This document shows positions 32,726-44,490 of a stretch of DNA of 64,000 bases, piece by piece. The DNA is taken from contig OZ004589.1 of NCBI GenBank assembly GCA_963924555.1, forward strand, positions 2,232,001 to 2,296,000, in the 5' to 3' direction. This DNA comes from Crambe crambe (lineage: Eukaryota > Porifera > Demospongiae > Poecilosclerida > Crambeidae). The translations under genes were made by a program, and so were the position numbers. The notes below the pieces were generated by a model. That model ran no database searches, was not told the DNA's origin, and saw nothing but the letters and a program-made list of their open reading frames with translations. The stretch's first letter is position 1, and the number at the start of each line of letters is the position of its first letter.

Positions 32726-34661
32726 TCATACATAATCAAAGTCAGGAAAGGAGATAACTTCAGTTGTTATCTCTTCTATTTCAGAGTCATCAGACGTTGA
32801 CTCATCTGAATCTGAACTGTCTTCTGTGGTTACTGTTGTATGCACATTAGTGCAACCGTGGCATTGACAACCAGGACCACACTGTTGGTTTTTCTTTCTG
32901 CACCCACACCTTTGTGATCTGCAACCTTGTTTGCAGGCACAGCCCTTTGTTAGGAAGTCTATCGTCTCAGAAATTTCCTGCTGCAGTTTGGGGCATTCCC
33001 AATCGAACCCATAACTCCCATCATTGTGGCGTAGCCAGCCACTGGATTCTGGTGCTGGTAAGTTGTGAAGCTGGTCTTCTTTCGATGAGTTTCCCCATAA
33101 ATGTGCGACCCAAAAAAATTAAATTATCAGCACTACAGACTGACAATACGTTCTCTGGAAGGGTGTCCCATACGGTCTTGTCCCGCTGACCACATGCTAC
33201 CTCAGTAATGAAGCGGTCATGTGTATCAGCAGAGGATGTAACTCCTAGCCGATTAAGGATCTTTAGCAATTTTCGAGACCCTCCACACATCTCAACTGTG
33301 TCAGCTAGGAGTGTATGCATGAGTGTTGGCTTCTGTGTGTTTGTACAAAAAGAAAGTTGTGTGAATAAAAAAAATCTTCTCAATTTTTTAACTTCGTTGT
33401 TTTCTTCACAGGAAATGCCATGCCTCTCCCTTGTGGACCTGGTCATTAACTCGAGGAAGTGCCAAAGCTGAGGATTGATTGAACTGATATGTTCATCTAT
33501 ATTCAAACATTCTGGATCAGAGAGCCAATCGTCATCACAAGTCTTGGATATCTCTGCATGTATCAAATTGTTTACCAAGTCTCCAGCTGCTCTAAGTGTC
33601 TTTATAGCAGTGTCGGTGATATGAATGTATGAGGGTTCTTCAGGGTTATTACATGTACTACTTCTCCCCAATGCCCATGACAAGCTAATTAGTAGATCCC
33701 CCCCTTTCCTATAGAGCAAGGTACCAAATTTTTTATGTATGCACGTATGCTCCATATGTAAGTGTAGATGCATCTGCAGTTGTATTAGCAGCCATTTAGA
33801 TGTGAACTTAATCGTACCTTCTTTTCCTTCCAGGATGCATTCACTATCTGGGGTAGATCGGAGATATTCTTTTAGAAAAAAATTGGAAACATCAGGAAGC
33901 ATCATTGCTCGCTGATTTAGTAGTTCTCTAGCTACATACAGTACAGTGTCTAAGATAGCTTTGGACAATCTGTTGGTTAATGTAGTTCCTTCCCATATGG
34001 TGATTAGATGTTGGAGATTATTTTTCTCTCTTTCTTCAAGAGACTTGACTATAGCAAGATGATTTTTGTAGCAGCTTAAACAAATATTATCGTCATCTGA
34101 AAGTAACTCAGAATCATTACTTTCAGCATGTGGGTGGAGAACCTGATTCACTAGAAATGGATTTGGGCTGTGCCTGGTAAAGCAGGTGCCAGTTTTGGCT
34201 CGAGCACCACAGCTTGCACATGACCTGGGGATGTTCAACTGATTGTACAGTTGACTGTAATGTTTTTTGCATAGGAAATTCTGTTGGTGATTGGAAGATA
34301 CATGCAGTGTGTCTTGGAGTTCACTTAAACTTGTAGAAGGAGTGATCAGTTTCGAGTCTGAAAGACAGTATGGAAACATGCAATGAGGTCTATCGGTAAG
34401 ATGTTTTGTGGGCATCACTAATTTCTTCCATTGTGGGATGAAACCTGGTGGGTGTGTACGTTTGGCTTCCTTGTAATGTGCTTTGCATATGCAGCTGTCA
34501 TGATCAGGCTCATCGTCCCAATGTTTTTTCAAATACTCTCGTTCTGCATCTCCCCATGCACCATAGTGTAAGTATGGAGGGTTATATCTTCCACATAGAG
34601 AGCAATTGCTACAGGGTCTTTCAGGATGATATATGGAGCTCATGTACTTTTTACTCATCAT
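32726..34661 (-). pseudogene. CXC (tesmin/TSO1-like) transposon-associated protein, one frameshift
   Basis: A 546-codon open frame (34,661-33,021) continues in another frame to a stop at 32,726; a 7-A run at 33,112-33,118 is the probable shift site. N-terminus: zinc-ribbon-like Cys pairs (CSNCSLCGRYNPPY, CASCGARAKTGTC, CLSCYKNHL). Middle: helical region ending CGGSRKLLKILNRLGVTS and ADTHDRFITEVA. C-terminus: HLWGNSSKEDQLHNLPAPES, then a CXC cluster GCACKQGCRSQRCGCRKKNQ, QCGPGCQCHGCTN, and an acidic tail. CXC repeats bind zinc and often DNA (tesmin, LIN54). Compared with relatives I recognise only by motif, the segment between the SADNL and HLWGN motifs seems too short, so a central deletion is likely. 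An upstream exon before 34,661 is possible. Confidence 0.6.
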
Positions 34662-35509
34662 GCATGTATCTGTTCAAGAAAAAATCAAAGGTTATTTAAT
34701 AGGCATGGTCAATTGAATGGCCATGGAAATTTCTGACTTATAGTTAAAGCACACTTGTAGGTAGCATTGTTAGAAGCTTTGCAAGCTCAACTGTGATAAT
34801 ATATTATAGTCAACAGCAGCATGCCCTAATACATTTTCCTATGGTATTTTGCCACTCAACAAAATAAATATCTGGAGAATTTGGAAATTTCGATGGACGT
34901 TCAATTGACCCCACCTATCAAATAAGGCCCAAGTAACTATTAATGTTTACCTTTCCCCCTTCTCCACAGATGTTGAAATCCAAGTCAGACTGCTCAGACT
35001 GCTAAAACTGGTCAACTGGTGTGGCTACAGACATTAGCCATAGAGTGTGCTTACTTAGTATTAATAATTATTTTCCATTCCTTACCTTTCAATAATGATG
35101 AATGTATCATTACAATTGAGTCTAATATTTTCATTCCTTGGCTACTGGGACACAAAAAAAGGATGGATGTTTTACATCAGTAGAGCTTCTGGAAGCCATT
35201 CATGATAAGTTTATACTCTACATACCTTTAAGATGCATTTGGCCCTCGTTTGTGTAGGCCTACTACAGAAGCATACTTCGGGTTGTAACTACAACCACGA
35301 AGTTATTTTAGCCACAAAATTTTACCGAGTTGTAGTCTTGTGCCATGGCAACCGTACAGCCAAATTTTAGGTACAGTATAGCTAGTATGCATGCGGTAGA
35401 AATTTTTTGCTAATCATGAAAAATGTGCGATTTGATAATGAATTAATTCATCGTGGAAAATAAATCTCGTGTTTTAAGGGGATTTGGGCACGCGTGCGTT
35501 TTGACTGTA

Positions 35510-36870
35510 AGGATGAGTTCTGCAAAAGATATCAGAGTAGATATTAGTCTAGTAGCTTAATATTAGCTGGGCTAGAGTGTTTCCATGTTGTGTTTCTATA
35601 AAAATAATAAAACTTAATATGATACTAGATCTAGCTAGACAGTACAAATCTATGAGAGATTCAGTATCTCAAGGATTTTGAAAGATGAAGAGTTTAGTCT
35701 TCCTCTCCAGCCATCTATAGATGCCCATTCTTGTGCAGAGAGCTTTATGGAGTGGATAATAAAACATGATAATGCAAATAAATAATAGAAATGTAATAAT
35801 AATAACTATTTAACCCATAGTTTAACACTGCAATCAAAAAAACTAACAGCTATGAATCAATATAACATATATCATCCGATAGACAAACTATTATACTACT
35901 AAAAGATACCAAACACTTGACTTCTAAATTTATGTGAGTCCTGTTTTAGTCCCACAAATTGGTAGGCCTATAAAATCTTTAGCAACATATCCTACACCAA
36001 GAACAATTACTACACTCTTTATTTCAGTCTATTCCAGTAAGAAACTTTACCTTCCAAACTTCTATAGGATAAAATTGCTAGAAAAGTACTTGCACTCGTA
36101 GCTCTAGTCCCACAAAGTCTATACCTCTCTTCCTCAGAAAATGTATTGCGACAATAGGGCTAAATTTTCTATGGTTACAACGCGGATAGCATGCGCGAAA
36201 TGTATTAGCTTAATGGGCGTGACGTCACATGACGTAGGCAGTTTCCAATCCTGTTCCGTGTCTAATATCTATGGTGGGACTAGAGCTACGAGTGCAAGTG
36301 CTTTTCTAGCAATTTTATCCTATAGAAGTTTGGAAGGTAAAGTTTCTTACTGGAATAGACTGAAATTAAGAGTGTAATAACTGTTTTTGGTGTAGGATAT
36401 GTTGCTAAAGATTTTATAGGCCTACCAATTTGTGGGACTAGAACAGGACTCACATAAATTTAGAAGTCAAGTGTTTGGTATCTTTTAGTAGTATAATAGT
36501 TTGTCTATCGGATGATATATGTTATATTGATTCATAGCTGTTAGTTTTCTTTTAATGCAGTGTTAAACTATGGGTTAAATAGTTATTATTATTACATTTC
36601 TATTATTTATTTGCATTATCATGTTTTATTATCCACTCCACGAAGCTCTCTGCACAAGAACGGGCATCTATAGATGGCTGGAGAAGAAGACTAAACTCTT
36701 CATCTTTCAAAACTTGAGATACGAATCTCTCATAGATATGTACTATCTAGCTAGATCTAGTCTCATATCAAATTTTATTATTTTTATAAAAGCACAACAT
36801 GGAAACACTCTAGTCCAGCTAATATTAAGCTACTAGACTAATATCCGCTCTGATATCTTTTGCAGAACTC
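35510..36870. repeat. Long inverted repeat (about 600-bp arms) with an inserted P-like tip
   Basis: The segment 35,510-36,112 is mirrored by 36,272-36,870 (for example TTTCCATGTTGTG and its complement, CTGTTTTAGTCCCACAAATT and its near-complement). The centre, 36,109-36,275, is an inverted copy of the element tip at 31,938-32,103. Identity is high, with scattered single changes. Confidence 0.8.
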
Positions 36871-37309
36871 ATTCTTAACTATTATGTGGTAACTATGCAT
36901 TCATATCTCGCGCCAAAATTTCCCGGCAAACACGGATAGCACGCGCATGGTAGTATTAAGTTTCCAATCCTGTTCCGTGTCTACTATCTATGCTCGTACC
37001 CAGGCCTTATTAATAATAATTTTAATTTAATAAGGCCTGGGTACGAGGCTAAGTACTTAGGTTGTGAATAGACCCACTTCACATGTATTACTAGGGCAAT
37101 GTGCAACATTAATTTTGACAGCGAGCGAGCAAGCAAGTTAGTGCTACAACTCTTTAAATGATTTTGCTGTTGAGTTTATATGTAACAAAGTACTTAAATA
37201 AGCCTAGAGCCTCTACAACAACTACTATAGCAATGTGCTGCATTTGACAGTGAGTAAATGAGCAGCTGATAGGCTCCAGTGCTTGACATTGCGCCACAGG
37301 TAAAAATTG

Positions 37310-37530
37310 TATGGAATCCTCTTCATGATTTTACAATAGATTCATTGAATGATGACATAGAAGATTTTTATATTAAAAAATCACATAGGTAATCTATCGA
37401 TTGATTTCTATTCTAACAATCTCATGTTTGATTCATGGTGATTTTACATACTATTTTTTAGATGATTCTTTGGTTATAAAATATAGAATGATTTAATAAC
37501 AGATTTTTTTTATTTTTAGAAAATCTATTA
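37310..37530. repeat. EnSpm left subterminal repeat cluster
   Basis: Many degenerate GATTC, GATTTT and AATCTAT motifs in both orientations, the kind of array bound by CACTA accessory proteins. The matching right cluster is at 44,810-44,985 (TGATTCTC, TAGATTCTAC, AGAAGATTCTTT). Confidence 0.55.
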
Positions 37531-38270
37531 TATCATGCCAAAAAAAGTCATGTGACCCTAAAAATATCAAGATCGTACATAATAATTATATGATCAGAGC
37601 TCAGACTACTGTAGCAATTTAGAGCCATCAAGAGAATGCAAGAAAAACTGTTCCATGGCCTTCATGTCTGAGGATTCCAAGCACATTGTCTGGTTCTGCT
37701 CAGTCCATAGGGCCCGGGGACAGCATACCTGACTACGTATAGATAAAAAAAATTTACATACAGCATGATGGCTAATGAGCCAAGATTTTTGTGTAGCTAC
37801 ACTTGGGACCATCCTTTTCTTGCAGGGTCCTTTCCACTGTAATCATCCATTCAGCTAATATGAGTTGTAAGTATATATAGCTATAACCCTGCCAAACCAT
37901 TATGTTCTTAAGCCTTTCAACTGAGCAGTAGGGAAGGCATCCTTCCATGGGGAAGGATTGAAAAGCATTACCACAATGTACATGCTAAGTCTTCCATGTA
38001 GGGGAGACCCAACCACTTGGGTGGAAGCATGCCCTGTGAAAAAAGCGGGCCTGGGTACGAGGCTAAAGCATGAGTATATCATTCAAAGTCAAATTGAGCA
38101 ATAGGCAGGTCGTATCAAACATGTTGACCATACAATGTCCCTATTTCTCTGCTGCTACAACAGACGAGTAGGACCAGCCTAATTATAAATTATGCCAGCA
38201 TAATCTGGAATGTTAATAGGTGATTTCCTGAACTAGACAAGGTGCGATATACAGCTATGTAAATACACTG

Positions 38271-38519
38271 CATAGGTGCTGGAAGCAGGGGGGTCAGGGG
38301 GCACTGCCCCCCCCCCCCAGATTTTATTTTGAACTGGGGGGGGGGGGCCTTGGGGGCACTCCTTAGTAGCCATTAGATGACATAGACCTTAATGCCGTAG
38401 CTAATGAATTTATAGCAGTAAATGATAGAAGGAAAAGATGTGATCAATAATTCGTTGAAATGCACACTGTACAATGATGCGAGTGCCCCCTCAGTCAAAA
38501 ATAGCTTCCAGCACCCCTG
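38271..38519. mobile_element. hAT-like MITE nested in the EnSpm element
   Basis: Ends CATAGGTGCTGGAAGC and GCTTCCAGCACCCCTG bound 249 bp, with target duplication CACTG (38,266-38,270 and 38,520-38,524). The centre holds a C12 run and a G12 run. Confidence 0.75.
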
Positions 38520-39699
38520 CACTGCTAGCTCAGTCCTTAAATTAAGCTGCTGGACTGCTTTGTCCATATCTAAAATCAACTTCCAATAGAGCTGTATAGT
38601 CATTTTGCTGTGTAGAATAGTTGATTAATAGGCGGGGGAATTGTTTGTTCATGTAAAACATGATAGGCAGATCCCAACCTGAAAGGAGTTAGGGGAGAGG
38701 TTAATTACCATGATCCTAGAGATCCTCCAGATAGAAATCATACGACTGAGTCCAATTCCCCAAATGTGAATCCAGACCCTCTGGATAGAAACCTGCTGAA
38801 TACCTACTTAATCCCTCAAGGCCTTAACATCTGCTTGTTCTCAACCTGTAGTAAGCACCTGTTTATCATGATGCACAAGACCCATCCTTTTAGTTGCTAA
38901 GTTTGACTTAAATCAAGCTTTGACGTGTGAAGAGTGAAGTACAAGGCAGTGTGTGTTGTGACCAAAACCAATTTACATAATTTTAGGGTATCAACAAAGC
39001 ATGAAGTGCAATGTGAACCTGTGTAAGGCACGCAAACAAAATGAAATGATAAGGCATTTCAGAAAAAAATATTGGTAAGAACCTCAGCATTCTGTAATTG
39101 AATATCGACATCTTGTGAGCAAATTATATAATTACAGGTTGTCCTCATAATGGACACTGTAAAGCCATTAGTCTACAGTGTGGTATTGTAAATTGGCACT
39201 TTCATCAGTACATATGGTGACAGTAACGCACAAGAATGCAGTCCTTCACCCTTACTAGACTAATCTACCACTCAGATGCCACATGCATGACTTGCTAGCT
39301 GGAATAATGGTGCACATTATATAGAATAAGTAGCGGATCTCAAGTACCTAGTGAACTAACCTCATAATATTGTCATACATAGATAGTTAAAGTAGGAAAT
39401 CTGACTAATGATCTGCCACATTGACAACCGCATTATAATAATTATTAGCAAGCATGATTAAAAAGAGGAAAAGGGTCGACTAAAGTACAAAGACAGGATA
39501 ATATAACTCAGCTCAGTTTGATGTTCATTGTAGTGACTCAAGAGTTCAAATTATGATTCAAATCCTGTGAAAAAAATTAATCAATAATATTGTCACAAGT
39601 AAGTTCTTTAATGATAGCTAGCTACAGTACTAAAAATATTTTTTTCTGCATAAGCATGAACCCCCAATTCTTAGTTTACCCAATATTACTTACAATGCA

Positions 39700-42600
39700 C
39701 TATTTTGGCAGATCTGAAATGAAATAAAATGATGGATTCTCTTTAGTACTCACAAGTACACATCTGCATAAGAATCTCCGTGGAGAGAGAATTCTATCTG
39801 TTTGATAAAAGTTCCTCGTAACCATATACAAGTCTGATAGAGGGTCTGCATTCTCAGACTTGAACTTCATCCAATGTACATAAGAGAGATGGTGAATTTT
39901 GGGTTGCTGACATATTACAGCAGTTACTGTGAAGTAGAACTTTACTATGCCAAAATATGGACACAGCATACATGTTTCATCAACAAACATGGCCTTCACG
40001 ACACTACCACGATCAGTTGAATTAAATTCACTCGAAAAGTTTTGTCCGTTAACTGAACAGCGACCATACTTATTAATCCTTGGTTTGATGTACTCCAGGT
40101 TACTTCCATAAAGGCTTTCAAAAAAGGCTTCCAACTCGCACAGAAAAGACTGGTCTATCCTTACATTTTTTCTACATGGATGGTTAAACTTCACTGGCCA
40201 ATCATCTTCTACATTTCCTCTATCTACTGCCTGCTGGTGCTCAAATCTTTCTTCCTCACTTGGTGATAGCACTGACATAACCAATGCTGTTTGAGGGTAA
40301 CTCACAAGTTGTGTGTCATTCTCTAGTGATGCTACCTCCTTCAACCCAGTGGGAATGTCCAATACATCAATGTTGGGTAGGTCTGTGTGGCTATAATTGA
40401 AATCCCTCAAGAACCGATTGACTACTTCCAACTCTACACACCGATTGCTGTTAGGGGTGCCTGCTAACATCCCATTCATTCTTTCATAGGCAAAACACCA
40501 GAAAGTATGAGGAGGCCCGTAGTCAAGGATTATGTCTGGGATATGGAGGCACATGTGGTAATTTACTGTAACAGCCCACTTGCCATACACGCTACAAAAG
40601 AGCTTGTGATGTTCTTGGAGTGTTCTTTGCAAAGCTGCTATGTCATCCAGTGTGAGGATGGGTGAAGAAACATAGCTTACTATTTTTGCCAGTAGGACAA
40701 GGCTTTTGTATGCTCTCGGTGGTAGCAGTTTGTACATACATGGTCTTGCACATGTTATTATATATGTTTTCCACTGAGCAGCTGTTACACCTGTGAGTCC
40801 ATCATAATCGAAGATGTTTGAAGGTAGTCTACCGATATCATATGGCAGCCGGACCTTCTTTAATCTTCGTAGAAATTCTTTTTTCTCTGCCGGTATCAAC
40901 ATATCGAGATTTAGCTCCGTTTCCCTCTTCACCATGCCAAGCAGAAACGTATGCATCGGATCTACTGTTGCCATACGAACAATATCGAAGTATGGAAGCC
41001 TAACTAGTTCTGAGTACCTGACCCCATTTCTCTGTGCTATCTCTGCAGCAGCTGATTTTGTAGTTGCACTCCTGTACTCATTTCCTTGCAAACAAACTTG
41101 CTGGTGATTCCTGGGCTCACTAGCTTTGGGTGTATAGTAACTCATGCTTCCTGATGCACCAACAGTGCCTGCTTCACGTTCAGCCCGAAATTTGCATCTG
41201 GTACAACCCAAGTCAGCTTTGTGACCTAGAAATTGGGTGATCTTTCTGATGGCTGGGAGATCAGAAGCTACTGATAACAGAGCTGCCCTCACACACTGAG
41301 AACCACCTGAAGTAAGAGGTACTCCCTTCCACAATTCAAGCAAATCATCGACAAGTGGTCGAAGAAAGTTGTTTATGTGAATTGGGGGTTCGTGAGGTCC
41401 TGGAATAATCCCTAAAAAGGTATACAATAGTATATACTATCTCCACACACATATAATTATTATTCCCTATACGATTCTTTGCTAGCCTTTATCCCCAGTA
41501 GTGTCTAACCTGCTATCATTGTCCACTTCTTTTTAAATCTCTCCTCTCTTGGTAAGTTCAGCACTGTGAGTATTATTGCAGCTACTTTATACTCGGATCT
41601 TTTGAAAGGCCTGAACCAATCAACGTTTAGCATCAATGCTACGTTGAATTTGCTGACAAGAAAACCCTGTGCTGTGAAGTCTTTCCAAATCCTTCCATCA
41701 AAAACATCCTGCATCATCGAAGGAACATAGCTACTGCTGGTTCGATCTAAGAGAGTGGTGAACTCCTCTGATGTAAACATCTTCTTAAGCCATGTCGAAG
41801 GGGGAATGAACAGAAAGTTCTTAAAAGGTGTCCATTTCATTTTCCCAAAGGACAATTGCCTATCAAAGCCTAAACGAGTCCGACATACTTTCCTATAACA
41901 AGGATTGTAACAAATCTTCTGACCTTCCTCGTAAATGGCATTGCAGCTTTCCTTAGGGCATATGATGTACAGCTTCTTTTCAAGACTGTCGTTTGATGCT
42001 ATTCGAACAGCTTTATAAAATGTTTTCGGAAAAGAAAATCGTAGAGGGTGTAATAAAAGGTTAAGAATGACCGATATAAATGCAAGAATTGATGTGGCTG
42101 CTTTGTTTGATATATTAAATTTATGCTGGAGTCTGAAAAAAATAAGCAATATCCAATGAAGGATCCTATGATTGCTACGATTGTCAGTATCATCTTCCAT
42201 CTCCTCTTGATCATCGTCATCATCAATCTCATTACTGTCTTCTTCATAAAAATCATCAGAATCTTCAATTTCACAATCGGTGTCAGTGAAATCAACATCA
42301 TCATCATGATCCTCAACAAAATCATTGTCATCATCGTCGTCATCAAAAAACTGTTCATTTCCATGATAAGAAACAGCACTATCACCAACGGTACCAACAG
42401 TACCATCATCAGCACCTGCATCACCAACAGCATCTGCACCATCAACAGTACCATCTTCAGTGTGTTCATTACTGTAATCACCGTCACAAAATCTATCTTC
42501 AAAGGTATCATCCTCATCATCAGAAAAACTATCATCAAATAATTTATCACCAAGTTCATCCTCATCACAGAAACTATTTTCGAATGTATCACGAATTCTA

Positions 42601-42819
42601 TATTCATATTCATATTATTATTACATATAAGACAATTGTTATAATTTAATAGCCTTGGGTCTTTGGCTATATCTATTACACAACTGACCTATTTTCCTGC
42701 TGCTCGGGTTCTTTCATCAAACCATACACTGATTGATGCCTCCTTGTAGTGGAGTATCCCAAGAATTTTTCGCCTTTGCAAAGAGCACACATACAGAGAT
42801 GTTGAGTAGCGCTAGCCAT
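39700..42819 (-). CDS. EnSpm/CACTA Tnp2-type transposase, open 3-exon gene
   Basis: Exons 42,819-42,689, 42,597-41,510 and 41,411-39,700 sum to 2,931 nt, an uninterrupted 976-residue frame. N-terminus: a Cys/His finger (CMCALCKGEKFLGYSTTRRH). Next is a strongly acidic Asp/Glu region (about residues 45-190). Then comes transposase family 21 (Tnp2) sequence: FNVALMLNVDWFRPFKRSEY, VLNLPREERFKKKWTMIAGI, IPGPHEPP, LSVASDLPAIRKITQFLGHK, DLGCTRC, DPMHTFLLGMVKR and HTFWCFAYERMNGMLAGTPN. These follow the family order, with the DxH-like 'DPMHTF' region and a C-terminal domain of unknown role. The enzyme would cut and join the CACAGG ends. The gene shares an 89-bp upstream region with the plus-strand gene starting at 42,909. 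Confidence 0.85.
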
Positions 42820-42908
42820 TGTTGCTAAGATTCAATCTCACGCATGCGTAAGTAGATTGCTACTGCGCAACTAGCTCTGCATAGTTACTGCGCAGGTATT
42901 ACCGTGTG
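42820..42908. promoter_or_regulatory. Divergent intergenic region of the EnSpm element
   Basis: Only 89 bp separate the two start codons. It contains repeated 'gcatgcg' and 'tactgcgca' motifs (CGCATGCGTA, TACTGCGCAACTAG, TTACTGCGCAGG). This is a likely shared bidirectional promoter, inferred from position. Confidence 0.55.
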
Positions 42909-44490
42909 ATGGCCAACATGTACAGCAGAGGGTATGAATGGCAGTCTCAACAAAGGCAAAGGCCGAACAACGGAAAGGAGAGAATTTTTAACGAGTTGAG
43001 AGAAGTTCGAGCGAAGAATGCTCAGCTAACTAGAGTTGTTGAACGTGTTGAAAGAGGTACCTATCCTATTGTTAGCCACATACCACAGCTCAGCAGTAAT
43101 TCTTTTACAGAGTGCAGTGAAATGAAGAGTAGGATTGCAGACCTTGAAGCCGGTTAATATCATAGCATAGAGTTAGTGGCATAATAATTAACATGCATTG
43201 TTATCTAGCCCTGTCAAGTAAGAAGCCTAAAAAAATGGACGAAAAGATTCCAATGGTAGAATATTGGTTACTAACTATCAAGTGGTTATTACACAATATT
43301 ATTCAGGCTGTCCTTAAGGATGTTTTTGATGCTGAGTATTGTCTAAATGACCATTATGCAAGCACAGTATGGAGTGACTTAAGCATGGAAGTGAAGAAGA
43401 GATTATTAAGATTAGTAAAAAATTCATTGATTGCTTGCGATCTTCAGGTATGTAGCTATCACTTAATCGTCTAGTTATTGCAATAAAATAAAGTATGCAG
43501 GAGCCACCAGAGAAAGACATCATGAATAGAATAAGAGGGTTCTATTCAAGTAGGAGGAATGTGGCAATAACCAGGGCAGATACGGACAAAAAAAGGAAAA
43601 GAAAGCTGATAGTAAAGGCCAGCAGACAAACCTATGTAAGCTATTACATTATTATTAATTGATCTAAGAATTTAATTTGATATTCAAGATTGCAAGAGAG
43701 AGGGCAGTGTTAAAGGCAGTAAGGGATGGCACAATAGATCCAAGGAATGAAGAGGAAATTGATAAAGTGAAGAAAAGTGTTACCAAGGTGCAAATAATAT
43801 AAGACAATTTCTATGATTATTGTTTGTTCAATCAATCAATAGGTATCGGTAGATGATGTGTCACCACCACTAAGCAGTGGAGATGAGGATGAGGGTGGTG
43901 AAAACAAAAGATTGAAGAAAAAGTTGAAGGTATTGGAGAAGGCGAGGGAGGCAAGGATGAGAAAGAGAAGCAAAGCTTTGGTGTGTATGCCTATAATAGT
44001 AATATTAATATAATTATAAGCTTATAAGTATTATATTCCACAGTACGAAATGTCTGAAAACTTACACCAGGTATGTAAATTGTGATGTTACTTCATTGAT
44101 TCATTAACATATAGCCATACAGATAATTACCATATCCATGCACCTGCAGGTACCTGCTACTGTAGCTCGAGAAGCTGGGGAAAACACAACACCAACATCT
44201 CCCATTATCAATAACCAGGTATTTTTATCAGTATTAGCTACTTGCTCATGTACCTTAAACTTTGTTGTGAAAAAAGGAAGCTGCAATGGGTTCCTCATCA
44301 GGCTGCAATGCAACAACACCACCATTGTTTTCTAGCAATGTGTTGGCCTATGACAGTGATGAAGCCCAATTACCTGTACGTCATGCAGTTACTTATGTCG
44401 AAATGTCTATAGGCTTGATTCTCCTTATATCAAAATGTTTAGGTTAACAGTGATGATGAGACTCAACTCCCTTGGTATTATAAAGTATGT
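42909..44490 (+). CDS. EnSpm second gene, putative end-binding or accessory protein
   Basis: Exon chain with GT-AG borders: 42,909-43,152, 43,209-43,447, 43,501-43,635, 43,689-43,787, 43,843-43,980, 44,044-44,070, 44,150-44,218, then short exons to about 44,490; the 3' end is unclear. The protein starts MANMYSRGYEWQSQQRQRPN, has a coiled-coil-like NELREVRAKNAQLTRVVERV, a helical conserved-looking domain (WLLTIKWLLHNIIQAVLKDV, WSDLSMEVKKRLLRLVKNSL), a basic run (KKRKRKLIVKASRQ) and a second basic, charged coil (KKKLKVLEKAREARMRKRSK). The position inside the element and opposite the transposase suggests a role like that of CACTA TnpA-type proteins. Sequence similarity to TnpA itself was not recognised. 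Confidence 0.6.

Larger units (their letters stand above)
31938..36991. mobile_element. Composite element with P-like ends carrying a CXC-protein gene
   Basis: The element runs from ATAGATATTAGACACGGAAC at 31,938 to the complement-type end GTCTACTATCTAT at 36,991. Both ends continue with ACAGGATTGGAAAC or its complement, the same subterminal motif as the P element at 25,055. The target duplication is CCTCGTACC (31,929-31,937) versus GCTCGTACC (36,992-37,000), 8 of 9 bases. Inside, a second end at 32,105 (ATAGATAGTAGACACGG) is the true partner of the right end (arms 32,105-32,220 and 36,872-36,991), and the 31,938-32,103 tip is repeated inverted at 36,109-36,275. The unit is therefore nested or rearranged. 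It contains the minus-strand CXC gene and a long palindrome. Confidence 0.65.
31926..37051. mobile_element. TAGCCTCGTACC foldback MITE, split by a later insertion
   Basis: The left piece is TAGCCTCGTACC (31,926-31,937). The right piece runs from 36,992 to 37,051 and ends GGCCTGGGTACGAGGCTA. Outside both lies AGTACTTAGG (31,916-31,925 and 37,052-37,061), a 10-bp direct repeat. The uninterrupted MITE would be about 70 bp with an AT-rich loop. A related end is at 38,045-38,062. Confidence 0.7.

Noticed and set aside
1950-34661. Tandem or inverted repeat spacing suggesting a CRISPR array
   Set aside because: Repeats are few, long and inverted, with transposon ends; the genome is eukaryotic.
42123-42542. 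139-codon plus-strand frame rich in Ile/Thr
   Set aside because: It is the antisense of the acidic (TCA/ATC-repeat) region of the Tnp2 transposase exon.
41999-42613. 204-codon minus-strand frame rich in Met/Leu/Val
   Set aside because: Alternate frame of the same GAT-rich acidic coding stretch; the transposase frame is the one that splices to a full protein.
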